The notes: generated by a model not told the origin, from the letters alone. Positions 44,300 through 56,063 are shown, counted from the first letter of the stretch. The stretch: 64,000 bases of DNA from CAVQYV01 sp963718295 [NCBI: uncultured Methylomirabilota bacterium] (GCA_963718295.1 CAVQYV010000003.1:248001-312000); one strand, 5' to 3'. Translations and numbers: made by a program.

Positions 44300-44987
44300 G
44301 GCGGTCGAAGATCCGCAGGAGGGCTCGATAGAATTCCTTGCCCAGGAGGGCCTCGATGGCATAGCCCAGGCTCAGGACCATCGGTTCCCCCCGGGGATCC
44401 CGCATGCAGGGGATGTGAGATAGATGGGGTGTCTCCTGTATGCCCAGGAAGCGCCCCTCCTCATCCTCTCCCAAATAGAGGGGATATTGGATGCAATCCA
44501 GAGGCTTGATCTCGGTGAGCCTCATCCCTTTCTTCAGGGCATGGGAATGAATGGCGCAGAGATTGGACCCATCCCGCTCGTAGGCAAACAGGCACATCCG
44601 GTCGGGATAAGAAAGGCAGCGGGGGGATTCGCCCCTCTGGAAGTGGATTTGCACCGCCTTCCATTCCAGGCCATGCATTTCGCAGCCTCCCGGACATTGG
44701 TCGGAGCAGTCGGCCACAAAGAGGCCTCTGGCCAGCCGGTCCTTCCTCTTGCCGGAGGGCAGGAATGAGACGATCTCGGGCAGATGGGGTCGAATCCTGT
44801 CAATCTCGGCCTGACTCAGGATGCAGCCCCGGTAGCAACAATGGGATTGACAGCCATAGAATGCAGGGTCGCAGGTATAAGGAGTCGTCAAGATCCTTTC
44901 ATCCAACCGCACCCCTTCGATGGTGAGATAACGTATTTGGGGGATCACTTCCTGCCCATGATCTTTGGGGGCCATCATCGGCCCCAA
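44268..44987 (-). CDS. Cysteine-rich DUF3109/YkgJ-like protein
   Basis: A 239-residue protein with about 11 cysteines, including [25 protein letters not shown] and later single cysteines in CAIH and CIQYPLYL. This pattern fits the YkgJ/DUF3109 group of putative zinc- or iron-cluster proteins of unknown job. [12 protein letters not shown] is the typical second block. Its start overlaps the end of nadE, and its end overlaps the methyltransferase start, so it sits inside a tight operon. Confidence 0.75.
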   Translation of the reverse strand: MGPMMAPKDHGQEVIPQIRYLTIEGVRLDERILTTPYTCDPAFYGCQSHCCYRGCILSQAEIDRIRPHLPEIVSFLPSGKRKDRLARGLFVADCSDQCPGGCEMHGLEWKAVQIHFQRGESPRCLSYPDRMCLFAYERDGSNLCAIHSHALKKGMRLTEIKPLDCIQYPLYLGEDEEGRFLGIQETPHLSHIPCMRDPRGEPMVLSLGYAIEALLGKEFYRALLRIFDRHASSAPARRS

Positions 44988-45817
44988 TCCCGGGGATAGC
45001 GGAAATCCCGGTCGATGGTCCGGCCGGAGACCTTGGCAATGAGGGGAAGGCGACGCTTGAATTGAGAGGACTGAACCTTCTGGAAGACCTGACGCACGAA
45101 CTTCTCATCAAAGCCCGCCTCTACCAGATCCGCGATCTCGTAGCGCTTATCGATCATGAGCAAAAGCACCTGGTCCACCTGCTCATAGGTGAATCCCAAC
45201 TCCTCCTCATCCGTCTGGCCCACCCACAGATCTGCGCTCGGCTGCTTCTTTAGGATCTCCTCCGGCACGCCCAGATGGGACGCCAGTTGCCTCACCTGGG
45301 TCTTGAAGAGATCGCCCAGGGGATTGATGGCGCTGGCCATATCCCCATAGAGGGTCCCGTAACCCAACATGAGCTCCGTCTTGTTGCTGGTCCCCAATAC
45401 CAGGGCAGACAGCGCGGCGGAATGATCATAGAGGATAGTCATGCGCTCCCGCGCCATCTTGTTTCCCCTCCGCAGTGGATCCGCCTCGGGAAAGAGGGCG
45501 AAATAGGCGTCGATCATGGGCGTGATATCGATGAGGAGGGAGCGGATCCGGAGCTTCTCCACTACCAATTGGGCATGGGCCACGCTCTCCGGGTTACTGG
45601 TCCGATAAGGCATGATCAGGGCCCAGACATTTTCGGCTCCCAAGGCCTCGGCGGCCAGAAAGGCGGAAAGCGCTGAGTCCACCCCTCCCGAGACCCCGAT
45701 GACAGCCCGGCGAAATCCCATTTTTCGGACCTCATTCTCGATGAAACCCACCAGGAGCTTACGCAGCAGCGTACAGTTGACGGCCAGATCAGGGCGAGCC
45801 CGCTTCACTGGATTCAT
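44975..45817 (-). CDS. nadE: NAD+ synthase (synthetase domain only)
   Basis: A 280-residue enzyme of the N-type ATP pyrophosphatase family. The P-loop [18 protein letters not shown] is near residue 44, [10 protein letters not shown] near 70, [17 protein letters not shown] near 141 and [20 protein letters not shown] near 188. It amidates nicotinic-acid adenine dinucleotide to NAD. It is the ammonia-using size, but a separate amidase of the nitrilase family ends eight bases upstream, so together the pair probably uses glutamine. Confidence 0.95.
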   Translation of the reverse strand: MNPVKRARPDLAVNCTLLRKLLVGFIENEVRKMGFRRAVIGVSGGVDSALSAFLAAEALGAENVWALIMPYRTSNPESVAHAQLVVEKLRIRSLLIDITPMIDAYFALFPEADPLRRGNKMARERMTILYDHSAALSALVLGTSNKTELMLGYGTLYGDMASAINPLGDLFKTQVRQLASHLGVPEEILKKQPSADLWVGQTDEEELGFTYEQVDQVLLLMIDKRYEIADLVEAGFDEKFVRQVFQKVQSSQFKRRLPLIAKVSGRTIDRDFRYPRDWGR

Positions 45818-45825
45818 GGGATCCC

Positions 45826-46686
45826 CTATTTCATCCTCTCCCCGATGATCCTTTGCAGCTCTCGCAGGACGAGGCTGGGGCGCTCGTCCCGCAGCAAAGG
45901 CGACGTGGCCCTCTCCCGCCGTAGCTCGCTTCGTTCACACTCGGCCACGATGAGATCCTCCTCATGGTATTTTCCTTTGGCGAGGAGGACCCCGGTGGGA
46001 CTTAGGATCTGGGAGCCGCCCCAGAAGTGAACCCCATCCTCATAGCCCACCCGGTTGGCGAAGACCACAAAGCAGGAGAAGAGATAGGCATAAGTATAAA
46101 TGAGACATTCCCAAATCTTCACCGATTCCAGCTTCTCCTCCGACCCCAGGCCTCGCCCCGGGCTGGAGGAGAGGCCGATGAGGATGTCCATCCCCTCCAT
46201 GGACAGGACATAAGGCGCGGAGGGATGCCACAGGTCCTCGCAGATGAGGAGGCCCAGGGGGCCCCAGGGACTGGGGGCCGATTTCAGTCGGAAGCCGGAG
46301 GCGAAATAGCGACGTTCATCGAACATCCCGTAGGTGGGCAGGTAGATCTTGCGGTGGACATGCCTTACCTCCCCTCCTTCCAGAAGGAAAGCGGCGTTGT
46401 AGAACTGGTGATCCGGGGATTCCTCCACCAGACCTACCACGATGGAGATCTCCCGGCTCATCTTCTTCAGGGGATCCAGAGAGGGGTGATCCGAGGAAAG
46501 GGCGAGGGAAGGCACCAGATCTTTGACGAAATACCCGGTGAGGCTCAGCTCCGGAAAGACGATGAGGTTCATGCCCCCCTTCCGGGCCTCCTCCACCCGC
46601 TGTTCATGGAGGGCGAGGTTCTTCTGCAAATCCCCCAGGACGGGATTGAGCTGGGCAATCGCAATCTTCACTCGATTGGCTTTCAT
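45826..46686 (-). CDS. Carbon-nitrogen hydrolase (glutaminase partner of NadE)
   Basis: A 286-residue nitrilase-superfamily amidase. The catalytic triad is visible as Glu in FPELSLTGY, Lys in [10 protein letters not shown] and Cys in [10 protein letters not shown]. The wording of these motifs ([19 protein letters not shown]) is that of the N-terminal glutaminase domain of NadE enzymes. It should release ammonia from glutamine for the synthetase encoded just downstream. The ATG at 46686 overlaps the previous stop (ATGA); a longer open frame beyond it is not coding. Confidence 0.92.
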   Translation of the reverse strand: MKANRVKIAIAQLNPVLGDLQKNLALHEQRVEEARKGGMNLIVFPELSLTGYFVKDLVPSLALSSDHPSLDPLKKMSREISIVVGLVEESPDHQFYNAAFLLEGGEVRHVHRKIYLPTYGMFDERRYFASGFRLKSAPSPWGPLGLLICEDLWHPSAPYVLSMEGMDILIGLSSSPGRGLGSEEKLESVKIWECLIYTYAYLFSCFVVFANRVGYEDGVHFWGGSQILSPTGVLLAKGKYHEEDLIVAECERSELRRERATSPLLRDERPSLVLRELQRIIGERMK

Positions 46687-47549
46687 GAGGGGTCCCCCTC
46701 TGTGGGAACTCTGCCGGCCTGGAAGGAGGCATAGATCGCCTCGAGGTCGAAAGATAAAGATCGAGGCCGGGTCCTCCCTTTTGAATAAAGGATCAAGGGA
46801 GCCAACACCTTGAGGCCGGGCCTGCCTCCCTTCCGGGCCTCGACCAGGGCGAACTCGGCTTCGGATTCCGGATAGGAATGGACCAGGCAGCAGGACTTGG
46901 GCTCCAGATGGACCCGGCGCAGAGAGACCATCACGGAGGCCAGGGCGCTGGCATGATAGATCAGGGCTAAGGCCGCCCCCGGCCTCAGAACATGAGACGC
47001 TGCCTCCAAGAGATCCTCCAACCCTCCCTCGGGGCCGTGCTTGGCCAGGGCCACCTCCTTCATCGGACTCAGCCTCCCGGTCCCCCACGCTCGATAGGGG
47101 GGATTGGCCAGGACCAGGTCGAAGGAGTCCGGAGGAAAGAGGGAGGCGGTCGATCTCCAATCGGCCACTAGGATGGATATCCTCCCTTCCAGGCCGTTGA
47201 GGAGGACGGATCTTTGGGCCTGGCTGGCAAGGGCCTCCTGGAGCTCAATCCCCACGATTCTCAAACCTGTCCTCCTCCTGGCCAGAAGCAGAGAGGCCGC
47301 CCCGTTTCCCACGCCCAACTCCAGGGCCCAAGTCCCGGGGAAGGGCAAGGAGGCCGTGAAGTGGGCCAGCAGCACCGCATCCAGGGAATACCGGTAGCCC
47401 CGCTGGCTTTGGATGATCCGATAGCCGGAGCCGATCAGCTCCTCCAGGACATCCCCAGGCCGCAGGAGATCATCAGGTCTGGGAGCCGTCCCCCAAGACC
47501 CATCCCCTGCTCTCCCTGATGACGACAATGGAGAACTTAGGACGGACAT
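46683..47549 (-). CDS. SAM-dependent methyltransferase, TrmN6/YfiC-like
   Basis: A 288-residue class I methyltransferase. SQRGYRYSLDAVLLAHF is the start seen in tRNA1(Val) A37 methyltransferases. Motif I is LELGVGNGAASLLLARRR, VGIELQEALASQAQRS follows, and the amino-methylating motif NPPY is in VLANPPYRAWG. An N6-adenine target in tRNA is therefore likely; the extra 35 N-terminal residues are low in complexity. It is coupled to the amidase gene by a four-base overlap. Confidence 0.85.
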   Translation of the reverse strand: MSVLSSPLSSSGRAGDGSWGTAPRPDDLLRPGDVLEELIGSGYRIIQSQRGYRYSLDAVLLAHFTASLPFPGTWALELGVGNGAASLLLARRRTGLRIVGIELQEALASQAQRSVLLNGLEGRISILVADWRSTASLFPPDSFDLVLANPPYRAWGTGRLSPMKEVALAKHGPEGGLEDLLEAASHVLRPGAALALIYHASALASVMVSLRRVHLEPKSCCLVHSYPESEAEFALVEARKGGRPGLKVLAPLILYSKGRTRPRSLSFDLEAIYASFQAGRVPTEGDPS

Positions 47550-47588
47550 CCTTCTCTTTCCGCTGATTCTCCGAGAATCCTCAATCCT

Positions 47589-49283
<1,695 letters not shown>

Positions 49284-49352
49284 CCTTGCTGCTCCTTTCT
49301 CGGTAGGGATCGGTCATTGGGCTCCGGCAGAGCTCCCGCCCAAATTTCGCCT

Positions 49353-49381
49353 AATTTAGTCTCCCCTCTTGTCCTTGTCAA
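49353..49381 (-). promoter_or_regulatory. Promoter for fhs
   Basis: On the - strand TTGACA, 17 bases, TAAATT. It lies about 70 bases before the fhs start codon. Confidence 0.7.
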
Positions 49382-49415
49382 GATAATTTGATGCCCTGAG
49401 GAGGCCCATGGAGGG

Positions 49416-51647
49416 CTAATAGAGGCGAAGGGGATCGACATTTACCCGCAGATTCACCCCCGGCTTCTCCTCCGATCCTTCAAACTCCTCCAGGGCCTCA
49501 CGCAAGGGACCCACAATGAGTCCCTCCGGCCCTTTGACCAGGAGTCGCCAATGAAAGCTCCCTTTGATGCGGGGGAGGGGAGAGGGGGCGGGGCCATCCA
49601 ATTGGAGGAGGGAGGAGCCCTTGCCATGAAGGTTAAGAGACGAAGCCAGGGCCAAGGCAGCCTTTCTGGTCCTTTCCTCGCTCTTTCCGATGAACTCGAC
49701 GTGGACAAGCTGAAGAAAGGGAGGCAGGGAAAAGGCTTGACGGGAGGTGAGCTCTCTTCGATAAAAGAGGAGATAGTCCTGGGCCTCGATGGCCCGGAGG
49801 ACGTGGCTCTTGGGATTGTGGGTCTGAACGAGGATGAGGGCGGGAGGCCTCATCCCTCGCTTCCTTTCAATCGTCTCCATGAGGAGGCTGAACAGGCGCT
49901 CCCCAGCCCGTAAGTCGGGCAAGCTGAGGAGGTTGTCGGCAAAGAGGACCCCGATCAGGGAGGCTTTAGCGAAGTGCGAAGTTCGGAGGACCATCTGGGT
50001 CCCGACCAGGATCGAGATATTCTCCTGACTCAGGTCGGGCCAGGATTCATGGCCTTTCTTCCCCCGGGGGAAGGCGTCCCGGTCGATGCGGGCCACGAGG
50101 GCGCCCGGAAAGAGGGCCCCGACCTCCTCCTCCACCTGCTGGGTCCCGGGTCCGAAATAGCCCATCATGACACCCCGGCAACTGGGACAACGGTTGGGGG
50201 GCATCTCCTCCCTTCCACATTGATGGCAGATGAACTTTCCCTGCGCCCGATGCAGCACCAAGGGGATACTGCACCGGGGACACTGGAAGGAGAAACCGCA
50301 CTCCCGGCACAAAAGATGGGAGAAGTATCCCCGCCGATTGATCAGGAGGACCACCTTCTCCGATGATTTCAAGCATTGCTCGATCGCTTTCCTCAAGGGG
50401 AGAGAGAGGTGCGATCCCTTTCCCTGCTGGGACTCTTCCCGCAAATCCACCAAAAGGACCTTCGTTGATTCCCCTGGCTCTGGCTCGGACGCACTCAACA
50501 GTCGATACTCTCCCAACTCCGCCTTATGGAAGCTCTCCAGGGAAGGGGTCTTCGAGGCCAACAGCAGGGGGATGTTCAACATTTCCGCCCGGGCCTTGGC
50601 AACCTCCCGGGCATGAATGTGCGGTCTCTCCTCCTGCTTGTAGGAAAGATCATGTTCCTCATCGATCACGATCATGCCAAGGTGGGGATGGGGGGCGAAA
50701 ACCGCGGACCGCGTCCCAATCATGATCAGCGGGCCGCCTTCCTGCGCCCTCCTCCAATGTCTCTCCCGTTCCCGGGGGGAGAGCCCGCTATGCAACAGGG
50801 CAATCCTATCTCTGAAGGGGGCTCCCAACTCGGTCACCCAGGAAGAGCTGAGTTCGATCTCTGGAAGCAGGAGCAGAGCTCCTCTCCCTGACCGGAGGAG
50901 CTGCCGGAACAGTCCCCGGTACCAGCCTCTCCTTTGCCCCAGGGAAGCGCCGAAGAGGAGGAAGGTCGCATAGGCAGGCTTTTCCATGAAATCTCTCAGG
51001 GGGAGCAGTTCGGCGGGCAGATCTCCCTCCGCCGGGCCAAGGGTCCCCTCCCGCGGCCCCAGATCCGACAAAGAGGCAGGCGGAGGCTCGGGGGGCCGGC
51101 TCTTTACCGCCACCATCTCCCGGGTCAGCCATCCCTTCCTTCGCATCTTCTCCAAGATGGGGCGCAGGCCCGTGATGCCCACCCTCCGCTGCAGGACTTC
51201 CAAGCTCAAAGGCAAGGGTGAGGCGGCCTGCAAGGTTTCCCAGATCTTTCCCTCGCTGGGCGAAAGGGAGGGCGAAAGAGAAGCGTCCTTCGCTGCGACT
51301 CGGAAAACCCAGCGGCCCCGGCCCCTGGTGGGGGGTGGGAGGGCTGACCGGATCACCTCTCCCCAGGGGACCAGGTAGTGTCCGGCGACCCTCTCCGTAA
51401 GCTCCAGGAGATGAGCATCCAGAAAGGGCCCCTCCCCCAGGATCTCCTGGATGTCTCTGAGGGGAATGGAAGGAACCTCTGAAGGGAGGCCCACCACGTA
51501 TCCAACGGCCAGACGCCGCCCCAGTGGAACCAGGACCTTTGTCCCCCGAGAGATGCTCGACTCCAGGGATGGGGGAATCCGATAGAGGAATAGCTGATCG
51601 GCCGCCACTCCCAACGCCACTTCGGCAAATCGCTCTTCAGCGGTCAT
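49416..51647 (-). CDS. priA: Primosomal protein N' (replication restart helicase)
   Basis: A 743-residue PriA. The N-terminal DNA-binding domain begins AEVALGVAADQLFLYRIPPS. The helicase part shows GASLGQRRGWY at the position of the Walker A motif, where the normal GxTGSGKT is not seen. LLLPEIELSS, GTRSAVFAPHPHLGMIVIDE and the DEEH box DEEHDLSYKQ follow. The zinc region CRECGFSFQCPRCS and CHQCGREEMPPNRCPSC carries eight cysteines, followed by GPGTQQVEEEV. The degenerate Walker A suggests that ATPase function may be reduced. ATG at 51647 is preferred over one five codons upstream. Confidence 0.88.
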   Translation of the reverse strand: MTAEERFAEVALGVAADQLFLYRIPPSLESSISRGTKVLVPLGRRLAVGYVVGLPSEVPSIPLRDIQEILGEGPFLDAHLLELTERVAGHYLVPWGEVIRSALPPPTRGRGRWVFRVAAKDASLSPSLSPSEGKIWETLQAASPLPLSLEVLQRRVGITGLRPILEKMRRKGWLTREMVAVKSRPPEPPPASLSDLGPREGTLGPAEGDLPAELLPLRDFMEKPAYATFLLFGASLGQRRGWYRGLFRQLLRSGRGALLLLPEIELSSSWVTELGAPFRDRIALLHSGLSPRERERHWRRAQEGGPLIMIGTRSAVFAPHPHLGMIVIDEEHDLSYKQEERPHIHAREVAKARAEMLNIPLLLASKTPSLESFHKAELGEYRLLSASEPEPGESTKVLLVDLREESQQGKGSHLSLPLRKAIEQCLKSSEKVVLLINRRGYFSHLLCRECGFSFQCPRCSIPLVLHRAQGKFICHQCGREEMPPNRCPSCRGVMMGYFGPGTQQVEEEVGALFPGALVARIDRDAFPRGKKGHESWPDLSQENISILVGTQMVLRTSHFAKASLIGVLFADNLLSLPDLRAGERLFSLLMETIERKRGMRPPALILVQTHNPKSHVLRAIEAQDYLLFYRRELTSRQAFSLPPFLQLVHVEFIGKSEERTRKAALALASSLNLHGKGSSLLQLDGPAPSPLPRIKGSFHWRLLVKGPEGLIVGPLREALEEFEGSEEKPGVNLRVNVDPLRLY

Positions 51648-51746
51648 CTTTCTTTCCTGCAAGATTTGGATGTTTACCCTTGGAAAGGGCGAAGGGCTTC
51701 TGCAGAAGAAAGGAGGAGAACGGCCCTCCTATGGCAGAAGGCGCTC

Positions 51747-52448
51747 TCAAGAGGAGGGATCGGTCGGCCTCTCGTATTCCTGCTTCAAAAGCTTCATGTC
51801 CTCCCAGACCTTCCTCTTTTCCGTGGGGTTGCGGAGGAGATAGGCAGGATGGAAGGTCGCCAGGAGTGGGATGCCCTGGAACTGGTGAAACCGTCCCCTC
51901 AGGGCCGAGATGGGGGACGAGGTCTGAAGAAGGGTCCGGGCCGCAAAGGTGCCCAGGGCACAGATCAGTTTGGGGGATAGGGACTTGAGCTGGGCGAGCA
52001 AGAAGGGCTTGCAAGCCTCGATCTCATCGGGCTGGGGGTTGCGATTCTGGGGGGGTCGGCATTTGATGATATTACAGATATACACGTGATCTCGCTTCAG
52101 ATCGATGGATTCGATGATCTTGGTTAGGAGCTGACCGGCCTTCCCCACAAAGGGCTCTCCCGCCTCATCTTCCTCTGCCCCTGGCCCCTCTCCTACCAAG
52201 ACCAGAGCCGCCTCCCTGTTTCCACTGCCGAATACGATGTTCTTCCGATCTTGCCAGAGCTTGCACCGCCGGCAGTCCCCGATCCAAGCTCGAATCCCCT
52301 CCAAGTCGAGTGGCTGAGGAGAAACGGCGGCATCTCCCTTTCCTGAAACCGGAAGGTTGAGGCCCAGGAGCCCACTCTCCCTTTGCCAGCTCAGATAGCC
52401 CTGGAAGTCCCTCAGGACCTCCAGGAGCTCCCTGGCTCCCGGCTCCAT
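51747..52448 (-). CDS. Family 4 uracil-DNA glycosylase
   Basis: A 233-residue type 4 glycosylase with an iron-sulfur cluster, which removes uracil from DNA. Motifs are CRRCKLW (first two cysteines), LVGEGPGAEEDEAGEPFVG, CNIIKCRPPQNRNP with the third cluster-type cysteine, ALGTFAARTLL and FHPAYLLRNP. About 60 less conserved residues precede the domain. The ATG at 52448 has GAGGAAAAGGGG just upstream. It follows coaBC by 13 bases. Confidence 0.92.
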   Translation of the reverse strand: MEPGARELLEVLRDFQGYLSWQRESGLLGLNLPVSGKGDAAVSPQPLDLEGIRAWIGDCRRCKLWQDRKNIVFGSGNREAALVLVGEGPGAEEDEAGEPFVGKAGQLLTKIIESIDLKRDHVYICNIIKCRPPQNRNPQPDEIEACKPFLLAQLKSLSPKLICALGTFAARTLLQTSSPISALRGRFHQFQGIPLLATFHPAYLLRNPTEKRKVWEDMKLLKQEYERPTDPSS

Positions 52449-52461
52449 CGACCCCTTTTCC

Positions 52462-53673
52462 TCAGTTCGTCCCACGGGATTTTCCCTCGACGCATGCCAC
52501 GACGCGGTCCAGAATGGCCTCCGCCACCTCTGCCTTGGACAGGAGGGGAAGCTCCTCCATCCCCCCTTCCCGATCGATCAGCTTCACCCGATTATAGTCC
52601 CGCCCGAACCCGCCCTCGGCCTGACGGATCTCATTAGCCACGATCAAATCCAGATTCTTCCGCGTGAGCTTCCCTTTGGCATTCTCCACCAGGTTCTCCG
52701 TCTCCGCTGCAAATCCCACCAGGAACCTTTGTCCCTTTTTCCGACCGATCTCCTGCAGGATGTCCGGAGTTCGTTCCAGTTCGAGGGTAAGCCTTTCTTC
52801 GGACTTCTTGATCTTGGAGGCAGAGGGTTGAGTGGGCCGATAATCGGCCACCGCCGCCGCCTTGATGATGATATCCGACTCCTCGAGATGGGATAGCATT
52901 GCGTCCCGCATCTCCTCGGCGCCCTCGACGGACGCCACTTCCACCCCGAAGGGAGGAGGCAGGGAGGTCGGCCCCGACACCAGGATGACCCGAGCACCCC
53001 TCTTCTGGGCGGCCGAGGCCAGGGCATAGCCCATCTTTCCGGAGGAGGGATTGGAGAGGAAGCGGATGGGGTCCAGGAACTCCCGGGTGGGGCCGGCGCT
53101 CACCAGGATGGTTTTACCCTCCAGATCCCTCTTTTGGGCCAGGATCCTCTCCGCGGCAGAGACAATCCGGGAGATATCCGCCAGACGGCCCTTCCCCACC
53201 TGTCCCGAAGCCAGCTCCCCATGCTCAGGATCGACAAATTGAGTTCCTAAAGCCTTCAGGCGCTCCACGTTCGCCTGATAGCAGGGATGAATCAGCATTT
53301 GATGATCCATGGCCGGGGCGATGAGCACAGGACACCGGGCCGAGAGGAAAAAGGTGGAGAGAAAATCATCGGCGATGCCGGCGGCGAATTTTCCGATGAT
53401 ATTGGCGGTGGCGGGGGCCACGATGAGCAGCTCTGCCTTTTCTGCCAGACAGATGTGCTCGATCCGAGAAGCAGTCTCCTCTTCAAATAGATCGCGGATC
53501 ACCGGGCGGCCTGACAGGGCCTGAAAGGTAAGGTGGCCTATGAGGTGCTGGGCGGATTTCGTCATGACGCAGGTAACCCTCGCCCCCTTCTTGACCAGAG
53601 CCCGTAAGAGCTCGGCCGCCTTGTAGGCAGCGATGCTGCCGCTTATGCCCAGGACGATCTCTTTGCCTTTCAT
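52462..53673 (-). CDS. coaBC: Bifunctional phosphopantothenoylcysteine decarboxylase/phosphopantothenate-cysteine ligase
   Basis: A 403-residue bifunctional enzyme of coenzyme A synthesis. The CoaC flavoprotein half has LGISGSIAAYKAAELLRAL, AEKAELLIVAPATANIIGKF and the PAMDHQM loop. The CoaB half starts near residue 185 with ILVSAGPTREFLDPIRFLSN, SSGKMGYALASAA and AAAVADYRPTQPSASKIKK. Both halves are complete. GAGGGGAA precedes the ATG at 53673; the longer frame upstream is not needed. Confidence 0.95.
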   Translation of the reverse strand: MKGKEIVLGISGSIAAYKAAELLRALVKKGARVTCVMTKSAQHLIGHLTFQALSGRPVIRDLFEEETASRIEHICLAEKAELLIVAPATANIIGKFAAGIADDFLSTFFLSARCPVLIAPAMDHQMLIHPCYQANVERLKALGTQFVDPEHGELASGQVGKGRLADISRIVSAAERILAQKRDLEGKTILVSAGPTREFLDPIRFLSNPSSGKMGYALASAAQKRGARVILVSGPTSLPPPFGVEVASVEGAEEMRDAMLSHLEESDIIIKAAAVADYRPTQPSASKIKKSEERLTLELERTPDILQEIGRKKGQRFLVGFAAETENLVENAKGKLTRKNLDLIVANEIRQAEGGFGRDYNRVKLIDREGGMEELPLLSKAEVAEAILDRVVACVEGKSRGTN

Positions 53674-53714
53674 TTCCCCTCGTTCACTGAGGATCTCGGC
53701 TTTCGCCGTCCTCT

Positions 53715-54296
53715 TCAGGCGTGCGAAAGGAGCCGCCGCAGGATGATCCAAAACAGCAAAAATGCAACGGCAACCACGGAGACGAGCAGCCAGCGATAAA
53801 GGTGCAGGTATTTCAGGATCACGCGCTCTCTATCCTCCATATTCAAGGGGCGAGCGATCTTCTTGGCCAAGTTGAGGAGCGAAGAGGGGAAACTGAGAGA
53901 TTCTTCTTTCCTCGACAGGGTCAACTCCTCCGCCTGCACCGGCGTCTTTCCGCCGCAATACTCACATTCGACCACCACCGAACTCGCCTTCCCCAAAAAG
54001 ACGTTCCCTTTACAGAGGGGGCACCGGCCCAGGATCGGCGCGTCCAGGGACTCGGCCACGGACTTCTCCACCTTCTCCCAATGAAAGAAGAGATCCAGTT
54101 GGCTGAGGTGCACCCCATGGGGCCGAACGGAAAGGGAAGGGGAAGAGCCGCCCGCAGCCTCGATCAGAATACTGCCTTCCGGGGAACAACGGATCTCCAG
54201 AGAGGTCTTGCACTGGGGGCAAGGAAGCAGAATACAGGTCGGACGGGCCAGATCCAGGGGCGCCCCGCATTTCTTGCAGCTCTTAATTTCTGACAT
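53715..54296 (-). CDS. Zinc-ribbon protein with C-terminal membrane helix
   Basis: A 193-residue protein. Two zinc ribbons occur: KSCKKCGAPLDL with LPCPQCKTSLE near the N-terminus, and GRCPLCKGNVF with VECEYCGGKTP in the middle. One hydrophobic segment (WLLVSVVAVAFLLFWIILRR) near the C-terminus would anchor it in the membrane. Function unknown; I do not recognise a closer family. Its start overlaps the end of the DUF89 gene, and a long frame extension upstream to 54437 belongs to that gene's other frame. Confidence 0.72.
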   Translation of the reverse strand: MSEIKSCKKCGAPLDLARPTCILLPCPQCKTSLEIRCSPEGSILIEAAGGSSPSLSVRPHGVHLSQLDLFFHWEKVEKSVAESLDAPILGRCPLCKGNVFLGKASSVVVECEYCGGKTPVQAEELTLSRKEESLSFPSSLLNLAKKIARPLNMEDRERVILKYLHLYRWLLVSVVAVAFLLFWIILRRLLSHA

Positions 54297-55206
54297 TTCC
54301 CGATCCCTTCCGGGGCAAGAAAACCGCCAGTAGCTGCCTTCCTCGGAGGCCAAATTGAGTCGCCACCGGATCGCACTTGGTGGAAAAAAGACAGAATATA
54401 TCCCCCTTGACCTGATCGCTATACTCGGAGAGGACATAGAAATTCGCCTGTCCCTTGGCCAGGACCAAGTCGGCCCGCCTCAGTTCTGCCGACAGCTCCG
54501 GGGACATCTCCAGAAGCGAGATCCCCAGGGTGTCTGGACCGGCAATAATCATCTGATCGGATATTGTTTGCAGTCCCACTGCCAGGCCATCCTCATAGGT
54601 GGCATCAGAGGTGATGGCCCCCCCGCGGAGGGCTGAGATGACCGGGCCCGACGATCTCTTGCGGATCTCCTCGATCAAGGCCGCATCCAGCGCCAGCTCA
54701 CCCACATTGTCATGGAGGTAGAGAATCCTTTCTGCCTTCGGGATCCTCTGAAAAAGGAGCCTTAGCTCGTCCAGGGCCAATCCCTTTTCCAGATAGGAGG
54801 AAAGGTAGTCCTTGACCTTTCTCGGGTCAAAGGCATAACCGGTGCCTGCAGTCCGAGAGTCCAGGCTATTGGCCGCCAGGGCCCAGACGGCAAGATGACG
54901 AAATCTCGGGTAATCCTCCAGTTGCTTGCCCTCATGCCGAATCTCGCGGGCGACCTCCATGCCCATCTCATTCAGCCACTTCCGCCGCTCGCAAAAGGGA
55001 ATGTCCAGTCCCAGGGCCTGCTTCAAGCATCGATGCAGCGAAGTGATATGATAGGAGGGAGGCTGGAGGAAATCAAAGGTTAGAGAGAGCTGGCGAAGGC
55101 AAAGACGCAGCACTTCGCTCCGCCTCGAGGCATCCTCAATCAAAAGCTCCGCCGCCTGAGATATGTCGTCCATGAAGCAGGGGAGGCATTGACTTTGGGT
55201 CAGCAT
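54283..55206 (-). CDS. DUF89 family (ARMT1-like) protein
   Basis: A 307-residue DUF89 protein. CLPCFMDDISQAAEL near the start, ILYLHDNVGELALD and the later SDATYEDG and IIAGPDTLGIS blocks are standard for the family, as are KGQANFYVLSE and FCLFSTKCDPVA. Members bind a divalent metal and dephosphorylate damaged or phosphorylated small molecules; pantetheine phosphatase activity is known in the plant/animal group. The neighbour coaBC makes a role in coenzyme A metabolite repair plausible, but this is inference. Confidence 0.87.
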   Translation of the reverse strand: MLTQSQCLPCFMDDISQAAELLIEDASRRSEVLRLCLRQLSLTFDFLQPPSYHITSLHRCLKQALGLDIPFCERRKWLNEMGMEVAREIRHEGKQLEDYPRFRHLAVWALAANSLDSRTAGTGYAFDPRKVKDYLSSYLEKGLALDELRLLFQRIPKAERILYLHDNVGELALDAALIEEIRKRSSGPVISALRGGAITSDATYEDGLAVGLQTISDQMIIAGPDTLGISLLEMSPELSAELRRADLVLAKGQANFYVLSEYSDQVKGDIFCLFSTKCDPVATQFGLRGRQLLAVFLPRKGSGNVRN

Positions 55207-55207
55207 C

Positions 55208-55990
55208 CTATGGCCTTACAAAATGGTTGAGGGGACGACGTCCCTTCCCCAACTGAAAGGCATTGCGGATGCTGGCCACCACAAAACGATGGGCCACCTC
55301 GATCGATTCCCTGACGTCTTGTCCTTTCGCCAGCCCGGCCGTGATAGCTGCGGACATCGTGCACCCGATGCCATGGAAATCATCCCCCGGTATCCGCAGG
55401 GTGTCCTTCACCTCCATCTTCGATCCATCGTAGATGATATCGAACACGTGGGATCCTGGCAGATGACCCCCCTTCAGGAGGACATACTCGGGACCGAGCT
55501 CTTTGATCTTCTTCGCTGCCTCCTTCATCGAGGCCAGATCGGGAATGGCTGCCCCGCACAAAACTTCCGCCTCATGGAGGTTGGGCGTTACCACCCGTGC
55601 CATAGGAAACAGCAGGGCCTTCAGGGTTTCCAGCGCATCCTCCTCCAGCAAGGCAGCCCCATCTCCTGCCTGGATCAAGGGATCCACAACCAACTTCTTC
55701 ACCCCGAATTCATCGAGGACCTGACAGATCACCTCGATGATCTCCCTTTTCATCAGCATACCGGTCTTGGCGGTATCCACCCCGATATCGGAGAGAACAG
55801 AAAGGAGTTGGGCTGAAACCAGGTCAGCAGGCAAGACCTCGATCCTCTGAACCCCTAAAGTGTTCTGGGCGGTGACGGCCGTCACCACCGACATCCCGTA
55901 AACCTGGAAGGAGGTGAAAGTCTTGAGATCGGCCTGGATGCCCGCACCTCCCCCTGAATCTGACCCTGCAATCGTCAATGCCCGACGCAT
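55208..55990 (-). CDS. thiD: Hydroxymethylpyrimidine/phosphomethylpyrimidine kinase
   Basis: A 260-residue ribokinase-fold enzyme of thiamine synthesis, phosphorylating hydroxymethylpyrimidine twice. The pattern [20 protein letters not shown] at the start, [39 protein letters not shown] and [20 protein letters not shown] are diagnostic. In most ThiD proteins the last motif is GTGCT; here it is GIGCT. GAAGGAGG lies before the ATG at 55990. No other thi gene is close. Confidence 0.93.
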   Translation of the reverse strand: MRRALTIAGSDSGGGAGIQADLKTFTSFQVYGMSVVTAVTAQNTLGVQRIEVLPADLVSAQLLSVLSDIGVDTAKTGMLMKREIIEVICQVLDEFGVKKLVVDPLIQAGDGAALLEEDALETLKALLFPMARVVTPNLHEAEVLCGAAIPDLASMKEAAKKIKELGPEYVLLKGGHLPGSHVFDIIYDGSKMEVKDTLRIPGDDFHGIGCTMSAAITAGLAKGQDVRESIEVAHRFVVASIRNAFQLGKGRRPLNHFVRP

Positions 55991-56063
55991 GGAGACGCCT
56001 CCTTCACCATGGTAACTCCCACCAGCCCCCGACATGATCACTTCCCATCTTCAGTTCCTTTGC

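Noticed and set aside
45826-47160. A 444-residue amidase starting at 47160
   Set aside because: The first 158 codons are a shadow of the overlapping methyltransferase gene; the amidase family starts at the ATG at 46686.
53715-54437. Longer start for the zinc-ribbon protein at 54437
   Set aside because: The extra 47 codons overlap DUF89 coding sequence and do not look like protein; ATG at 54296 has a GGGA site.
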